Assembly: GCA_034927285.1 (NCBI GenBank)
Contig: JAYFQF010000012.1
Span: forward strand, 1-31,419
Direction of reading: 5' to 3'
DNA length: 31,419 bases
From: JAYFQF01 sp034927285
Lineage (GTDB): Bacteria > Bacillota > Peptococcia > DRI-13 > UBA5745
Position 1 is the stretch's first letter; each line of letters opens with the position of its first letter. The position numbers were made by a program, and so were the translations under genes. Below, in pieces: positions 1 through 7,127 of this stretch. Below the pieces are notes generated by a model. That model searched no databases. It was given only the letters and a program-made list of their open reading frames with translations, and had not been told where the DNA came from.

Positions 1-648
1 GCGCAACCGGATGATCTCTCTTTCCCGGGGCTCCAGCTTGTCCATCATCTCATCCAAAGCCAGATGTTTTACCGCTGCCTCCTCTTCATCCCGGGGATTT
101 TTCAGCTGGTCCACCCGGTAGAGGGGATTGCCGTCGTCTCCATAAATAGCTTCGTCGATGGAAAAAGGCAGACAGCCGGCGTCCAGGCTGGCGGTCAGCA
201 TTTCCCGGGGCATATTCAGTTCCTCTTCCAGCTCCGCCAGCGTCGGCTCCCGGCCCAGGGTTTCCTGCAGCTTTTCCTGAGCCTTGCGGATCTGGACCAG
301 GTTGTCCTTATAGGTACGACTGATTTTCAAAGGGCCGTCATCCCTCAAAAACCGCTTGATCTCTCCGATGATCATCGGCACCGCATAAGTGGAAAACTGG
401 ACGTCATAAGAGAGGTCAAAACGGTCGATGGCTTTGATCAAACCGATCACGCCGATCTGAAACAGATCCTCTTCCTCATAACCCCGGCCCTGGAACCGGC
501 GGATCATGGTGCTGATCAGACGCAGATTGCTGTTTACCAGCTTGTCCCTGGCTGCTTTGTCCCCTTCCTTTGCCGCCTTAAGATACTGGATTACCTGGGC
601 ATGAGACAAACGAGGCAGATCCGGCAGCATTTGTTCTTTAAAGGCCAT
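1..648 (-). CDS. sigF: Sporulation sigma factor SigF (partial, C-terminus off the window)
   Basis: This is the first forespore-specific RNA polymerase sigma factor. The visible 216 residues start at ATG (648) and run off the left edge, so the end of region 4 is missing. Region 2 is clear, with DLFQIGVIGLIKAIDRFD (about residues 61-78) followed by FSTYAVPMIIGEIKRFLRDD (85-104). A region 3 helix (REPTLAELEEELNM, 133-146) and the start of region 4 (LEPREREIIRL) follow. It lies 10 bp after spoIIAB, the classic spoIIAA-spoIIAB-sigF order, which separates it from the close paralogue SigG. SpoIIAB is expected to hold it inactive until septation. Confidence 0.95.
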   Translation of the reverse strand, partial: MAFKEQMLPDLPRLSHAQVIQYLKAAKEGDKAARDKLVNSNLRLISTMIRRFQGRGYEEEDLFQIGVIGLIKAIDRFDLSYDVQFSTYAVPMIIGEIKRFLRDDGPLKISRTYKDNLVQIRKAQEKLQETLGREPTLAELEEELNMPREMLTASLDAGCLPFSIDEAIYGDDGNPLYRVDQLKNPRDEEEAAVKHLALDEMMDKLEPREREIIRLR

Positions 649-658
649 AGCTGCCCCC

Positions 659-1126
659 TTAAGACGGGCAGGGGGCAGCCTGCTCCTGATCTTTGGAACG
701 GATATATTTAAATAGCCTTACCGTGGTCCCCCTCCCTTTTTCGGAGTCCACTTCCAGGCGGTCGGAAAAAGATTGCATGAAAGCAAAACCCAGCCCCATT
801 CTTTCCGGATCCGAGGAATAGGAGGGCTCCATGGCCTTGGCCACGTCCTCGATCCCCACTCCCTGATCGGTAATGGTGATCAGGATTCCGTCTTCCAGCA
901 AATCGGCGGCCACCGTGATCTGGCAATCCGTCAGGCCTTTATAACCGTGAATCACGGAATTGGATACCGCCTCTGAAACCGCCACTTTGATTTCCTCCAG
1001 CTCGTTTACCGTTATCGCTTCCAGCTGGGAAGCCAGGGCGGCCACCATGGCCCGGGCCAAAGCCACATTTTCCCCCCGGCTGTCCATTACCAGGGTCACG
1101 CTGTTTTTCTTCAGTTCTTTTTTCAT
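659..1126 (-). CDS. spoIIAB: Anti-sigma F factor SpoIIAB (serine kinase)
   Basis: SpoIIAB is a GHKL-fold ATPase that binds and inhibits SigF and phosphorylates the antagonist SpoIIAA. The N box (SEAVSNSVIHGY, about residues 51-62), the G1 box (ITDQGVGIEDV, 85-95) and the G2 box (GLGFAFMQSF, 111-120) are all visible. The predicted product is 155 residues. I chose the ATG at 1126 because it overlaps the spoIIAA stop as ATGA, which implies translational coupling, and because it gives the usual family N-terminus. An upstream in-frame start at 1180 would add 18 residues that merely read through spoIIAA. Confidence 0.95.
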   Translation of the reverse strand: MKKELKKNSVTLVMDSRGENVALARAMVAALASQLEAITVNELEEIKVAVSEAVSNSVIHGYKGLTDCQITVAADLLEDGILITITDQGVGIEDVAKAMEPSYSSDPERMGLGFAFMQSFSDRLEVDSEKGRGTTVRLFKYIRSKDQEQAAPCPS

Positions 1127-1479
1127 TTCTTTACCGCCCCCTTCCGCAATAGTTCCATGGCCATGGCTTCCGTGGGGCAAAGGTAAAGCAGCGGCATAAT
1201 TCCCGAAATCTCCAGAACCTTTTTAACCTCAGGGCGGACGCCGGTCAGAATCAGCTTTCCCTTCCTGCCCTGGATCTGTTTTAGGCGGCCCAGGATCACA
1301 CCCAGGCCTGAGCTGTCGATAAAGGTAACTTTGGACAGATCCATAATCAGGTTCTTCGGCTGCAGATCCTGGATCGCCCGATCTACTTTTAAGCGAAATT
1401 CTGCGGCGGAGACCAAATCGAAGTCCCCTTTTACGGTGACCAACAGCACATCGTGCCGGCAGTCGATTTTCAGGGCCAT
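1123..1479 (-). CDS. spoIIAA: Anti-sigma F factor antagonist SpoIIAA
   Basis: This is a STAS-domain protein of 118 residues. In its unphosphorylated form it displaces SigF from SpoIIAB. The conserved phosphorylation motif DSSGLGV is at residues 55-61, with Ser57 equivalent to the serine phosphorylated by SpoIIAB in Bacillus. The ATG at 1479 is preceded by GGGAGGTAAGGA, a strong ribosome-binding site. A start at 1521 would add 14 residues without a comparable site. It is the first gene after the sigma-H-like promoter at 1518-1546 and overlaps spoIIAB by 4 bp. Confidence 0.95.
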   Translation of the reverse strand: MALKIDCRHDVLLVTVKGDFDLVSAAEFRLKVDRAIQDLQPKNLIMDLSKVTFIDSSGLGVILGRLKQIQGRKGKLILTGVRPEVKKVLEISGIMPLLYLCPTEAMAMELLRKGAVKK

Positions 1480-1517
1480 TTCCTTACCTCCCACATGTCG
1501 GTTATAATAACAAATAT

Positions 1518-1546
1518 ACATTCTCCAATAATTTCCATTTACCTTC
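1518..1546 (-). promoter_or_regulatory. Sigma-H-type promoter of spoIIAA-spoIIAB-sigF
   Basis: Read on the minus strand, GAAGGTAAA (1538-1546) is followed by an 11-bp spacer and GGAGAATGT (1518-1526). This matches the sigma-H pattern RNAGGAWWW-N11-RNNGAATWW with one mismatch in the -35 and one in the trailing WW. It lies between the dacF stop and the spoIIAA start, where Bacillus has its Spo0A-activated sigma-H promoter. No clear 0A box was seen beside it. Confidence 0.65.
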
Positions 1547-1560
1547 TTATTTTACGGGAG

Positions 1561-2811
1561 TCAGAAAAAAATTTCCGACAGGATCCTGCCCCAGGTAAAG
1601 CCGAATCCGGCTTTCTCCACTTCTTTCGATGCCTTAACCGGCAATTCAAGCTGAACTTCCTGGCTTTCGTCGGTAATCGTCAGATAACCGAGGAATTGCC
1701 CGGCTTCTATGGGCGCCTCTACTTCCACCGGTCCCCGCCAGCCGTAACGAATGGAGACCTCCTGGCCCTTCCTGGCGGGAACGCCCCAATCCTCCGGCAG
1801 TTCACCGCTGATGGTGGCGGATTTTCCCTTGTAGACATTCAGCCGGACTTCCGGCAGCTCCTGAGGAGCCGGCCGATAGCGGATATAAGTATTGAAAGCC
1901 CAGCTGAGGAGCGCCTTGGTATCGTTGACATGGCCTTTGGCCACAGGATTGGACATAACCACGGAAACCATTTTCAGTCCGTCCCTTTCCGCGAAGCCTA
2001 CCAGGCAATAGCCGGCCTGCAGGGTCCAGCCGGTCTTCAGCCCCGTGGAGCCCTCAAATTGCCAGAGCAGCTTATTGGTGTTGTTATACTGAAAGGGTTT
2101 TTTCGTGTCTTCCCGGATGCGGTAATGCTTTGTGGCCGTCAGCTCTAGAAGCTTGGGATGGCGGATCGCTTCCTGGGCCAAAAGGCACAGGTCCCAGGCG
2201 GTGGTATAGTGATTATCGTCATGCAGCCCGTTGGCATTGACAAAATGGGTATCCTTCATCCCCAGCTCCCGGGCCCGCTGATTCATCTTTTCCACAAAGG
2301 CCTCATGGCTGCCGGCCATATATTCCGCCACGCAAACCGCGGCGTCGTTGCCGGAGGCCACGGCGATGCCCAAGGTCAGATCCCATAAGGAAAGGACCTC
2401 TCCTTCGGCCAAATAGATCTGGGAACCGCCGTAACCGGCAGCGTTGGCGCTGGCGGTTACCATATCCTGCCAGGATACTTCTCCTCTTTCCACCGCCTCA
2501 ACGATCAAAAGCAGGACCATCAGCTTGGTTGTGCTGGCGGGGAAATGCCTTTCATTAATGTTTTTTTCATAAATCACCAGCCCGGACTCCGGTTCCATGA
2601 CGATGGCGGCGGCGGCCTCCACCTTTACCGGCAGCGGTTTTTCTTCCTGGCCTTCCCCTCCCTGGCCGGAAGCCTGGCCCTGCTCCTGAGGCTGGTCCTG
2701 ATTCTTCACCTGGGGCGCCGTGACCTTTTGGGCCGCCCCCCGGGCCGGTGCCATCGGTATCGTTATCGCCATCAGCAGCACCAGTAATACTGCAGCAATC
2801 CGTTTAAACAA
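1561..2811 (-). CDS. dacF: D-alanyl-D-alanine carboxypeptidase DacF
   Basis: This is a penicillin-binding protein of the S11 family that trims the terminal D-Ala from peptidoglycan stem peptides, acting in spore peptidoglycan. It has an N-terminal hydrophobic signal segment, then a Gln/Glu/Gly-rich linker. The active-site motifs follow: STTK (about 93-96), SGN (153-155) and KTG (259-261). The C-terminal beta domain characteristic of PBP5-type enzymes comes last. I place the start at TTG (2811) because AGGAGGTG lies 7 bp upstream. In-frame ATG (2832) and TTG (2847) starts exist but have poorer sites. It precedes the spoIIA operon, as in Bacillus. Confidence 0.92.
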   Translation of the reverse strand: MFKRIAAVLLVLLMAITIPMAPARGAAQKVTAPQVKNQDQPQEQGQASGQGGEGQEEKPLPVKVEAAAAIVMEPESGLVIYEKNINERHFPASTTKLMVLLLIVEAVERGEVSWQDMVTASANAAGYGGSQIYLAEGEVLSLWDLTLGIAVASGNDAAVCVAEYMAGSHEAFVEKMNQRARELGMKDTHFVNANGLHDDNHYTTAWDLCLLAQEAIRHPKLLELTATKHYRIREDTKKPFQYNNTNKLLWQFEGSTGLKTGWTLQAGYCLVGFAERDGLKMVSVVMSNPVAKGHVNDTKALLSWAFNTYIRYRPAPQELPEVRLNVYKGKSATISGELPEDWGVPARKGQEVSIRYGWRGPVEVEAPIEAGQFLGYLTITDESQEVQLELPVKASKEVEKAGFGFTWGRILSEIFF

Positions 2812-2920
2812 AATAAAACACCTCCTGGTCATATTCTTTCCCTTCAAAGAGAATATATGTACACAAAAGGCGTTTCATTAAAACTATTTTAAAATATTCC
2901 GTTTTATCCGGCTGTCACCG

Positions 2921-3055
2921 TCAATACAAAAAAGCACCTCCGGCACAAATGGCAATCGTTGATACCGCGCCGAAAGATTGTTCCAAAAAGATATATTCCG
3001 CTCCGGCGAAAGCGGGCTTATTTCCAAACACCGCGCCCAGGCTTGGAGCGCCCAT
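2921..3055 (-). CDS. Possible 44-residue small ORF between deoB and dacF (uncertain)
   Basis: The 288-bp gap between dacF and deoB (2812-3099) has no recognisable gene. It does contain one minus-strand frame from ATG to TGA encoding a small Gly/Ala-rich peptide (starts MGAPSLGAVF, ends AGGAFLY). There is no convincing ribosome-binding site, so chance is likely. The rest of the gap is AT-rich near dacF and includes a TTGACG that could be a -35 element, but no well-spaced -10 accompanies it. Confidence 0.15.
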   Translation of the reverse strand: MGAPSLGAVFGNKPAFAGAEYIFLEQSFGAVSTIAICAGGAFLY

Positions 3056-3099
3056 AAACCGTCTGGTTTTTATACTGCCTTATGAAGGACTGCTATTTC

Positions 3100-4281
3100 T
3101 CAGGCTTTTTTGATCAGCTCGTAAAAACTCTTTCCCGGTCCCCGGTATTCTTCCGCCACGCCCTGGCGCCGGGCGATGGTGGCGGCAATATCGCTGAAGC
3201 TCTCCCGGACGCCCAGATTCACATTGGCCCGGATGGCTCCTCCGCAGGCTAAAACCGGCACATATTCCCGGTTATGGTCCGTGTCGGGGGTAGTGGGATC
3301 GTTGCCATGGTCGGCGGTGACCAGCAAAAGCCAGTCGTCCGCCAGGGCTTTTTCGATGACCGGAGCCAAAAGGCCATCCACTTCCTCCAAGGCCTGAGCA
3401 TAGCCGGCGGCGTTGTTTCGGTGGCCGTAAAGCATATCAAAATCCACCAGATTGGTAAAAATCAGCCCCTCCTGCAAGCGGTCCATCAAATCAAGAGTCC
3501 GGCGGGCCCCGTCGGCGTTATTTTCCGTATGATGACTTTCCGAGATGCCCCTGCCGTTAAAGATATCCGAGATTTTTCCTACGGCGATCACCTGCTGCCC
3601 CGCCCGGGCCAGGGTATCCAAAAGGGTGGGACCCGTGGGGCTCAGGGAAAAATCCTTCCGGTTGGCGGTGCGCGTAAAGCTGCCGGGCTCGCCGATAAAG
3701 GGCCGGGCGATCACGCGGCCTACGCCCAGTTCCTCCCCCTGCAGCATATCCCGGGCGATTTCACAAATGCGGTATAATTCGTATACGGGGATCACTTCTT
3801 CGTGGGCGGCGATCTGAAAGACACTGTCGGCGGAGGTATAGACGATGGGGCAGCCGCTTTCCATATGATATTCACCGTAACGCTGGATGATCTCCGTGCC
3901 GGAGGCCACGAAGTTTCCCAGGGTCTGGCGGCCGATAGCCTCCTGGAATGCCAGAATAAAATCATAGGGAAAGCCCTGGGGAAAGGTTGGCAGCGCTTTT
4001 TTCAAAATGACCCCCATCATCTCCCAATGGCCCGCCGTCGTATCCTTGCCCTTGGCCTGCTCCGCCATTTTGCCGAAACCGCCTACAGCCGGCTTGTCCT
4101 TGGCCAGGCCGGCAATATCGCCGATTTTCCCGATGCCCAGCTTCTCAAGGTTGGGCATCTTCAGGCCGCCCGCGAAACGGGCCACGTTTCCCAGGGTATT
4201 TCCCGGCTCCGGATCATATTCCAGGGCGTCGGGCAAAGCCCCCGCTCCCACGCTGTCCAGTACAATCAAAACCGTTTTCAT
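3100..4281 (-). CDS. deoB: Phosphopentomutase DeoB
   Basis: DeoB interconverts ribose-1-phosphate and ribose-5-phosphate (and the deoxy forms) in nucleoside salvage. The 393-residue length is typical. Alkaline-phosphatase-superfamily features are visible: the N-terminal metal-binding VLDSVGAGALPDA, the catalytic KDTTAGHWEMMG region near residue 80, and the C-terminal TADHGNDPTTPDTDH metal site. The ATG at 4281 follows AAAGGAGGAGATC. It lies 19 bp downstream of xerD, and the xerD-deoB-dacF order is common in spore formers. Confidence 0.96.
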   Translation of the reverse strand: MKTVLIVLDSVGAGALPDALEYDPEPGNTLGNVARFAGGLKMPNLEKLGIGKIGDIAGLAKDKPAVGGFGKMAEQAKGKDTTAGHWEMMGVILKKALPTFPQGFPYDFILAFQEAIGRQTLGNFVASGTEIIQRYGEYHMESGCPIVYTSADSVFQIAAHEEVIPVYELYRICEIARDMLQGEELGVGRVIARPFIGEPGSFTRTANRKDFSLSPTGPTLLDTLARAGQQVIAVGKISDIFNGRGISESHHTENNADGARRTLDLMDRLQEGLIFTNLVDFDMLYGHRNNAAGYAQALEEVDGLLAPVIEKALADDWLLLVTADHGNDPTTPDTDHNREYVPVLACGGAIRANVNLGVRESFSDIAATIARRQGVAEEYRGPGKSFYELIKKA

Positions 4282-4300
4282 GATCTCCTCCTTTACCCCG

Positions 4301-5191
4301 TTATGCCCGGGGATGACTTTTCTTATATATTTCTTTCAGCCTCTGGTCGGTCAGGTGAGTATACACCTGGGTGGTGGATACGTCGGAATGCCCCAAAAGC
4401 TCCTGCACCGAACGCAGGTCCGCGCCGCCCACCAAAAGATGGGTGGCGAAAGAATGGCGGAAGGTATGGGGACTTACCGGCTTTTCTATCCCGGCCTTCC
4501 TGGCCCTGTCCTTTATTATACGCCAAACCCATTGCCGACTCAAAGGGTTTCCCTGCTTGCTGATGAAAACCGCTTTTTCTCTGGGGAACTTCAGCCACAA
4601 AGGCCGGACCGCCGTCAGGTAATTTTGCATAGCCGCGATGGCCTTGGTGCCGACAGGAACGATCCTTTCCTTATTTCCTTTGCCCAGGCAACGCAGGTAA
4701 TGCAGCTCCAGATTAACGTCGTTCAGCTCAAGCCCCGTCAGTTCGGAAACCCGCAGCCCCGAAGCATACAGCAGCTCCATAATCGCCAGGTCCCTCAGGT
4801 CCGTCAGATCCTTGGGCGGGTCCAGGCTGTCCAGGACCCTGGCCATTTCTCCCTGGCTCAGCACCTTCGGCAAAAGCAGCTGAGCCTTGGGCGTATCCAG
4901 AAATGCTCCGGGGTCTTCTTTAACCAGTTTTTCTTTTTTCAGATATCGAAAAAACATCCGGGTCGAAGCCAGCTTCCGGGAAATGGTGGAGGGCTTGTTT
5001 CCCTCTGTGTTCAAGCGATGAATATAGGCCGATAGCATATCCGGGGAAACCTGGTCCCAGGCCGTCAGCCCCTTTTCTTCCAGAAAAAGAAAAAGGCCCT
5101 TCAGATCACCGGCATATCCCTTTCCGGTGCTTTCGGAGAGGCCTCGTTCCACGATTAAATACTGCACAAAATCCTCAATTTTTTTTTCCAT
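4301..5191 (-). CDS. xerD: Site-specific tyrosine recombinase XerD
   Basis: XerD resolves chromosome dimers at dif with XerC. The 296-residue protein has an N-terminal SAM-like core-binding domain (about 1-90). The catalytic domain carries Arg in ASGLRVSEL, HTFRHSFATHLL (H..R), LGHSD (His) and the nucleophile Tyr in TTQVYTH. The ATG at 5191 is preceded by GGAGG at 8 bp. A frame start at 5212 would sit inside that site. The ribosome-binding site is buried in the hairpin at 5196-5236. XerC is an alternative name, but the neighbourhood and sequence favour XerD. Confidence 0.92.
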   Translation of the reverse strand: MEKKIEDFVQYLIVERGLSESTGKGYAGDLKGLFLFLEEKGLTAWDQVSPDMLSAYIHRLNTEGNKPSTISRKLASTRMFFRYLKKEKLVKEDPGAFLDTPKAQLLLPKVLSQGEMARVLDSLDPPKDLTDLRDLAIMELLYASGLRVSELTGLELNDVNLELHYLRCLGKGNKERIVPVGTKAIAAMQNYLTAVRPLWLKFPREKAVFISKQGNPLSRQWVWRIIKDRARKAGIEKPVSPHTFRHSFATHLLVGGADLRSVQELLGHSDVSTTQVYTHLTDQRLKEIYKKSHPRA

Positions 5192-5195
5192 GCAA

Positions 5196-5236
5196 AAAAC
5201 CTCCAATTGCATTTATTCCACGCAAATGAAGGTTTT
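5196..5236 (-). terminator. Hairpin covering the xerD ribosome-binding site; possible attenuator
   Basis: Two 15-nt arms (5222-5236 and 5196-5210) pair as AAAACCUUCAUUUGC with GCAAUUGGAGGUUUU, with one G-U wobble and one mismatch and an 11-nt loop. The xerD Shine-Dalgarno GGAGG (5200-5204) is inside the stem. On the minus strand the stem ends in a run of six T, so it could also terminate transcription coming from the small membrane-protein gene. Which role applies cannot be told from sequence. Confidence 0.55.
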
Positions 5237-5243
5237 CCTTTTT

Positions 5244-5468
5244 TTATGAGGGGATTTCTCCCAGAGTACTTTCCGGAAGCGCCTGCACCCGCAGCGGCTG
5301 TTCCAGCACATCCTGCTCCAGTTCCTCCACTTCCGGCTCGGAAAGGGTTTCCAGAGCCCCGGCTTTCTGCCAGATCTGGACGGCGGTAACGATGAGCAAA
5401 AAAGCGACCACAACTGCCAAAAGGACCTTTAATTTTTTTTTCCATTGATGAATTAAATAAATCCGCAT
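5244..5468 (-). CDS. Small single-pass membrane protein in the yqzK (DUF4227) position
   Basis: This is a 74-residue protein with a basic N-terminus (HQWKKKLK), one membrane helix (about residues 14-30, LLAVVVAFLLIVTAV) and an acidic, Glu-rich tail after it. The orientation is probably N-in with a short external domain. GGAAAGGAGGGATC precedes the ATG, so it is very likely translated. In Bacillus the small membrane protein YqzK (DUF4227) lies just upstream of xerD, and size and topology agree. The sequence similarity visible to me is weak, so the family link is inference. Confidence 0.7.
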   Translation of the reverse strand: MRIYLIHQWKKKLKVLLAVVVAFLLIVTAVQIWQKAGALETLSEPEVEELEQDVLEQPLRVQALPESTLGEIPS

Positions 5469-5502
5469 GAAGATCCCTCCTTTCCATTAGAATATGAACC
5501 CG

Positions 5503-5526
5503 GCCTCCGCCTTAGAAGGCGGAGGC
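5503..5526. terminator. GC-rich perfect hairpin after spoIIM
   Basis: An 11-bp perfect inverted repeat (GCCTCCGCCTT, 2-nt centre, AAGGCGGAGGC) begins a few bases after the spoIIM stop. On the minus strand no T-run follows it, so it is not a standard intrinsic terminator. It may pause polymerase, protect the spoIIM 3' end or mark an RNA processing site. Confidence 0.45.
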
Positions 5527-5532
5527 GGCGTT

Positions 5533-6150
5533 TTAGGAAAGAAAAGAAAGCAGCGCGGGACTGAGAAAGCCTTCCGCCAGGGCCACCAGAAGGCCGCCCA
5601 GGAGAAACAGCAGGGATTCTTTCAATATCGCTCCGAAAAACCGGTCTTTGATTCCGCCGCGTTCTTCCCGCCGCCCGCCGGTCAGAAGGGCAAAGGACCG
5701 TTTGGCGGAAAAACTGCTTAAGGCAAGCCATAAGGGAACAGCCAACAGATTATGGGGCAAAAGTCCCAAAAGCAGCAGAAAAAAGCCGGTAAGCCCCGGT
5801 GACCCATAAAGCATGAGACAACCGGTAAAACCAACGGAAAAACCTTTGGTAAAAAGCAGGGCCATGATAAAGGGCAGGCCGGCGCTGCATGCCCCCAGGA
5901 AAAGGAAAAGCAATACGTAGCTTTCTTCCTTCAGCAGACACTGCCAAAAATAGCCCGCCCCGCCCGGAGCGGCGGTCAGCTGCCGGAGGAATCCCTTTAT
6001 AACCTCAAACAACGCAGTCTGACTGTCCCCGCCCAGGCCGGCGCAGGCTATGGACCCAATAATAAAACCGCCAAAAAATATACAGGCGCAAAGCGTTGTC
6101 AGCCAGGATCTGCCGTACCTTTTTTCTCGAAGCAAGCGTTCGGTTGCCAT
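5533..6150 (-). CDS. spoIIM: Stage II sporulation protein M
   Basis: SpoIIM is an integral membrane component of the SpoIIDMP complex, which remodels septal peptidoglycan so that the mother cell can engulf the forespore. The 205 residues contain about five hydrophobic segments: near residues 18-38, 77-97, 104-118, 120-142 and near the C-terminus. The family-type sequence ALLFTKGFSVGFTG is near the centre. The ATG at 6150 follows GGGAGGAGGGAG. It sits directly downstream of spo0A. Family assignment rests on the hydrophobic pattern, length and context rather than catalytic residues. Confidence 0.85.
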   Translation of the reverse strand: MATERLLREKRYGRSWLTTLCACIFFGGFIIGSIACAGLGGDSQTALFEVIKGFLRQLTAAPGGAGYFWQCLLKEESYVLLFLFLGACSAGLPFIMALLFTKGFSVGFTGCLMLYGSPGLTGFFLLLLGLLPHNLLAVPLWLALSSFSAKRSFALLTGGRREERGGIKDRFFGAILKESLLFLLGGLLVALAEGFLSPALLSFLS

Positions 6151-6214
6151 ACTCCCTCCTCCCGGTCCTATCCCATCATATGTCGGAAGGCGGGCTTGTA
6201 TGAATCGAACTTGT

Positions 6215-7006
6215 TCAGGAAGCCATCAGGCCGATGCGCAGCCGGTCGGCAACCATGGCGATAAATTCCGAATTGGTGGGCTTGCCCTTTTCCAGGTTGA
6301 TGGTATAGCCGAAATAGCGGCTGATCATGTCGGTATTTCCCCGGTCCCAGGCCAGCTCGATGGCGTGGCGGATAGCCCTTTCCACCCGGCTGGGGGTAGT
6401 GTCGTATTTTTCGGCAATCATCGGATACAGCTCTTTAGTGACTGCCCCCAGCAGGTTTACTTCGTTAATCACCAAAATAATGGCGTCCCGTAAATATTGA
6501 TAGCCCTTGATATGAGCCGGCACTCCCATCTGATGAATGATATTGGTGACTTCATAATCCAGCGTACGCTTAGGCGCCGCCATGGCCGGCACCGCCGACG
6601 GGTTCAGATTGGGCGTTCTGGCGGGTGCCGCCTTCAATTGGCGGATGCGGCTGCCCAGGGATTCTATTTCAAAAGGCTTCAGCATCAGGTAATCGGCTCC
6701 CAGATTCAGCACCTGCTGGTGAATGGCTTCATTGGTATAGCCGGTGGCTACGATAATGACCGGCCGCTTATGGCCCGCCTGCTGATTCAGGGCCTCCAAA
6801 ACGCCGATTCCGTCCAGATGGGGCATGACAATATCTAAAAGGACTACGTCCGGCTGCAGGGCATGAATCTGGCTTAAACCTTCCCGGCCATTATAAGCTA
6901 CCCCCGCCACCTCGGCATAATCCTGGGTGCCCAAGTATTGGCAGACAGAGTCCACAAAATCCTTATTGTCGTCAACAACTAAAATGCGGCTCTTTTCTTT
7001 GATCAT
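6215..7006 (-). CDS. spo0A: Sporulation master regulator Spo0A
   Basis: Spo0A is the phosphorelay response regulator that commits the cell to sporulation. It has a receiver domain (about 1-125) with the acidic pair Asp12-Asp13, the phosphoacceptor Asp58 (LLDIVMP), Thr in ATGYT and Lys in LMLKPFE. A variable linker follows, then the Spo0A C-terminal DNA-binding domain with the recognition helix region TTPSRVERAIRHAIELAWDRG. The length of 263 is normal. The ATG at 7006 follows AAGGGAGAGATGGGAA. It is driven by the sigma-H-like promoter at 7041-7069, which contains a 0A box. Confidence 0.98.
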   Translation of the reverse strand: MIKEKSRILVVDDNKDFVDSVCQYLGTQDYAEVAGVAYNGREGLSQIHALQPDVVLLDIVMPHLDGIGVLEALNQQAGHKRPVIIVATGYTNEAIHQQVLNLGADYLMLKPFEIESLGSRIRQLKAAPARTPNLNPSAVPAMAAPKRTLDYEVTNIIHQMGVPAHIKGYQYLRDAIILVINEVNLLGAVTKELYPMIAEKYDTTPSRVERAIRHAIELAWDRGNTDMISRYFGYTINLEKGKPTNSEFIAMVADRLRIGLMAS

Positions 7007-7040
7007 TTCCCATCTCTCCCTTCAATTTTTTGACAATTAC

Positions 7041-7069
7041 TTATTCGACAAAAGGAAGAAATTTCCTTC
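7041..7069 (-). promoter_or_regulatory. Sigma-H promoter of spo0A
   Basis: On the minus strand GAAGGAAAT (7061-7069), an 11-bp spacer and GTCGAATAA (7041-7049) match the sigma-H pattern RNAGGAWWW-N11-RNNGAATWW without a mismatch. It is 34 bp upstream of the spo0A ATG. The sigma-H-Spo0A feedback loop is well established in Bacillus. Confidence 0.75.
7044..7050 (-). promoter_or_regulatory. 0A box (Spo0A-P binding site) within the spo0A promoter
   Basis: TGTCGAA on the minus strand is an exact match to the 0A box consensus TGNCGAA and overlaps the -10 element of the sigma-H promoter. A one-mismatch copy (TGTCAAA) lies 15 bp downstream at 7029-7035. Binding here would be expected to modulate spo0A's own transcription. 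Confidence 0.65.
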
Positions 7070-7127
7070 CGGCCGCAAGAAAAAAATGGAAAAAAATATA
7101 AATACTTCTAAATTGCAGTTCATAGGC

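Noticed and set aside
64..711. Long plus-strand open frames opposite sigF, deoB, xerD, recN, nfnB and the ABC genes
   Set aside because: Each lies antisense to a well-identified gene and shows no family motif; they are by-products of GC-rich codon usage.
2848..2930. A forespore or housekeeping promoter for dacF from TTGACG or CATATATT
   Set aside because: Neither half is paired with a good partner at correct spacing.
6160..6205. CATACAAG between spo0A and spoIIM as a sigma-E -10 element
   Set aside because: The -10 is close to consensus but no -35 resembling ATATT lies 13-15 bp upstream.
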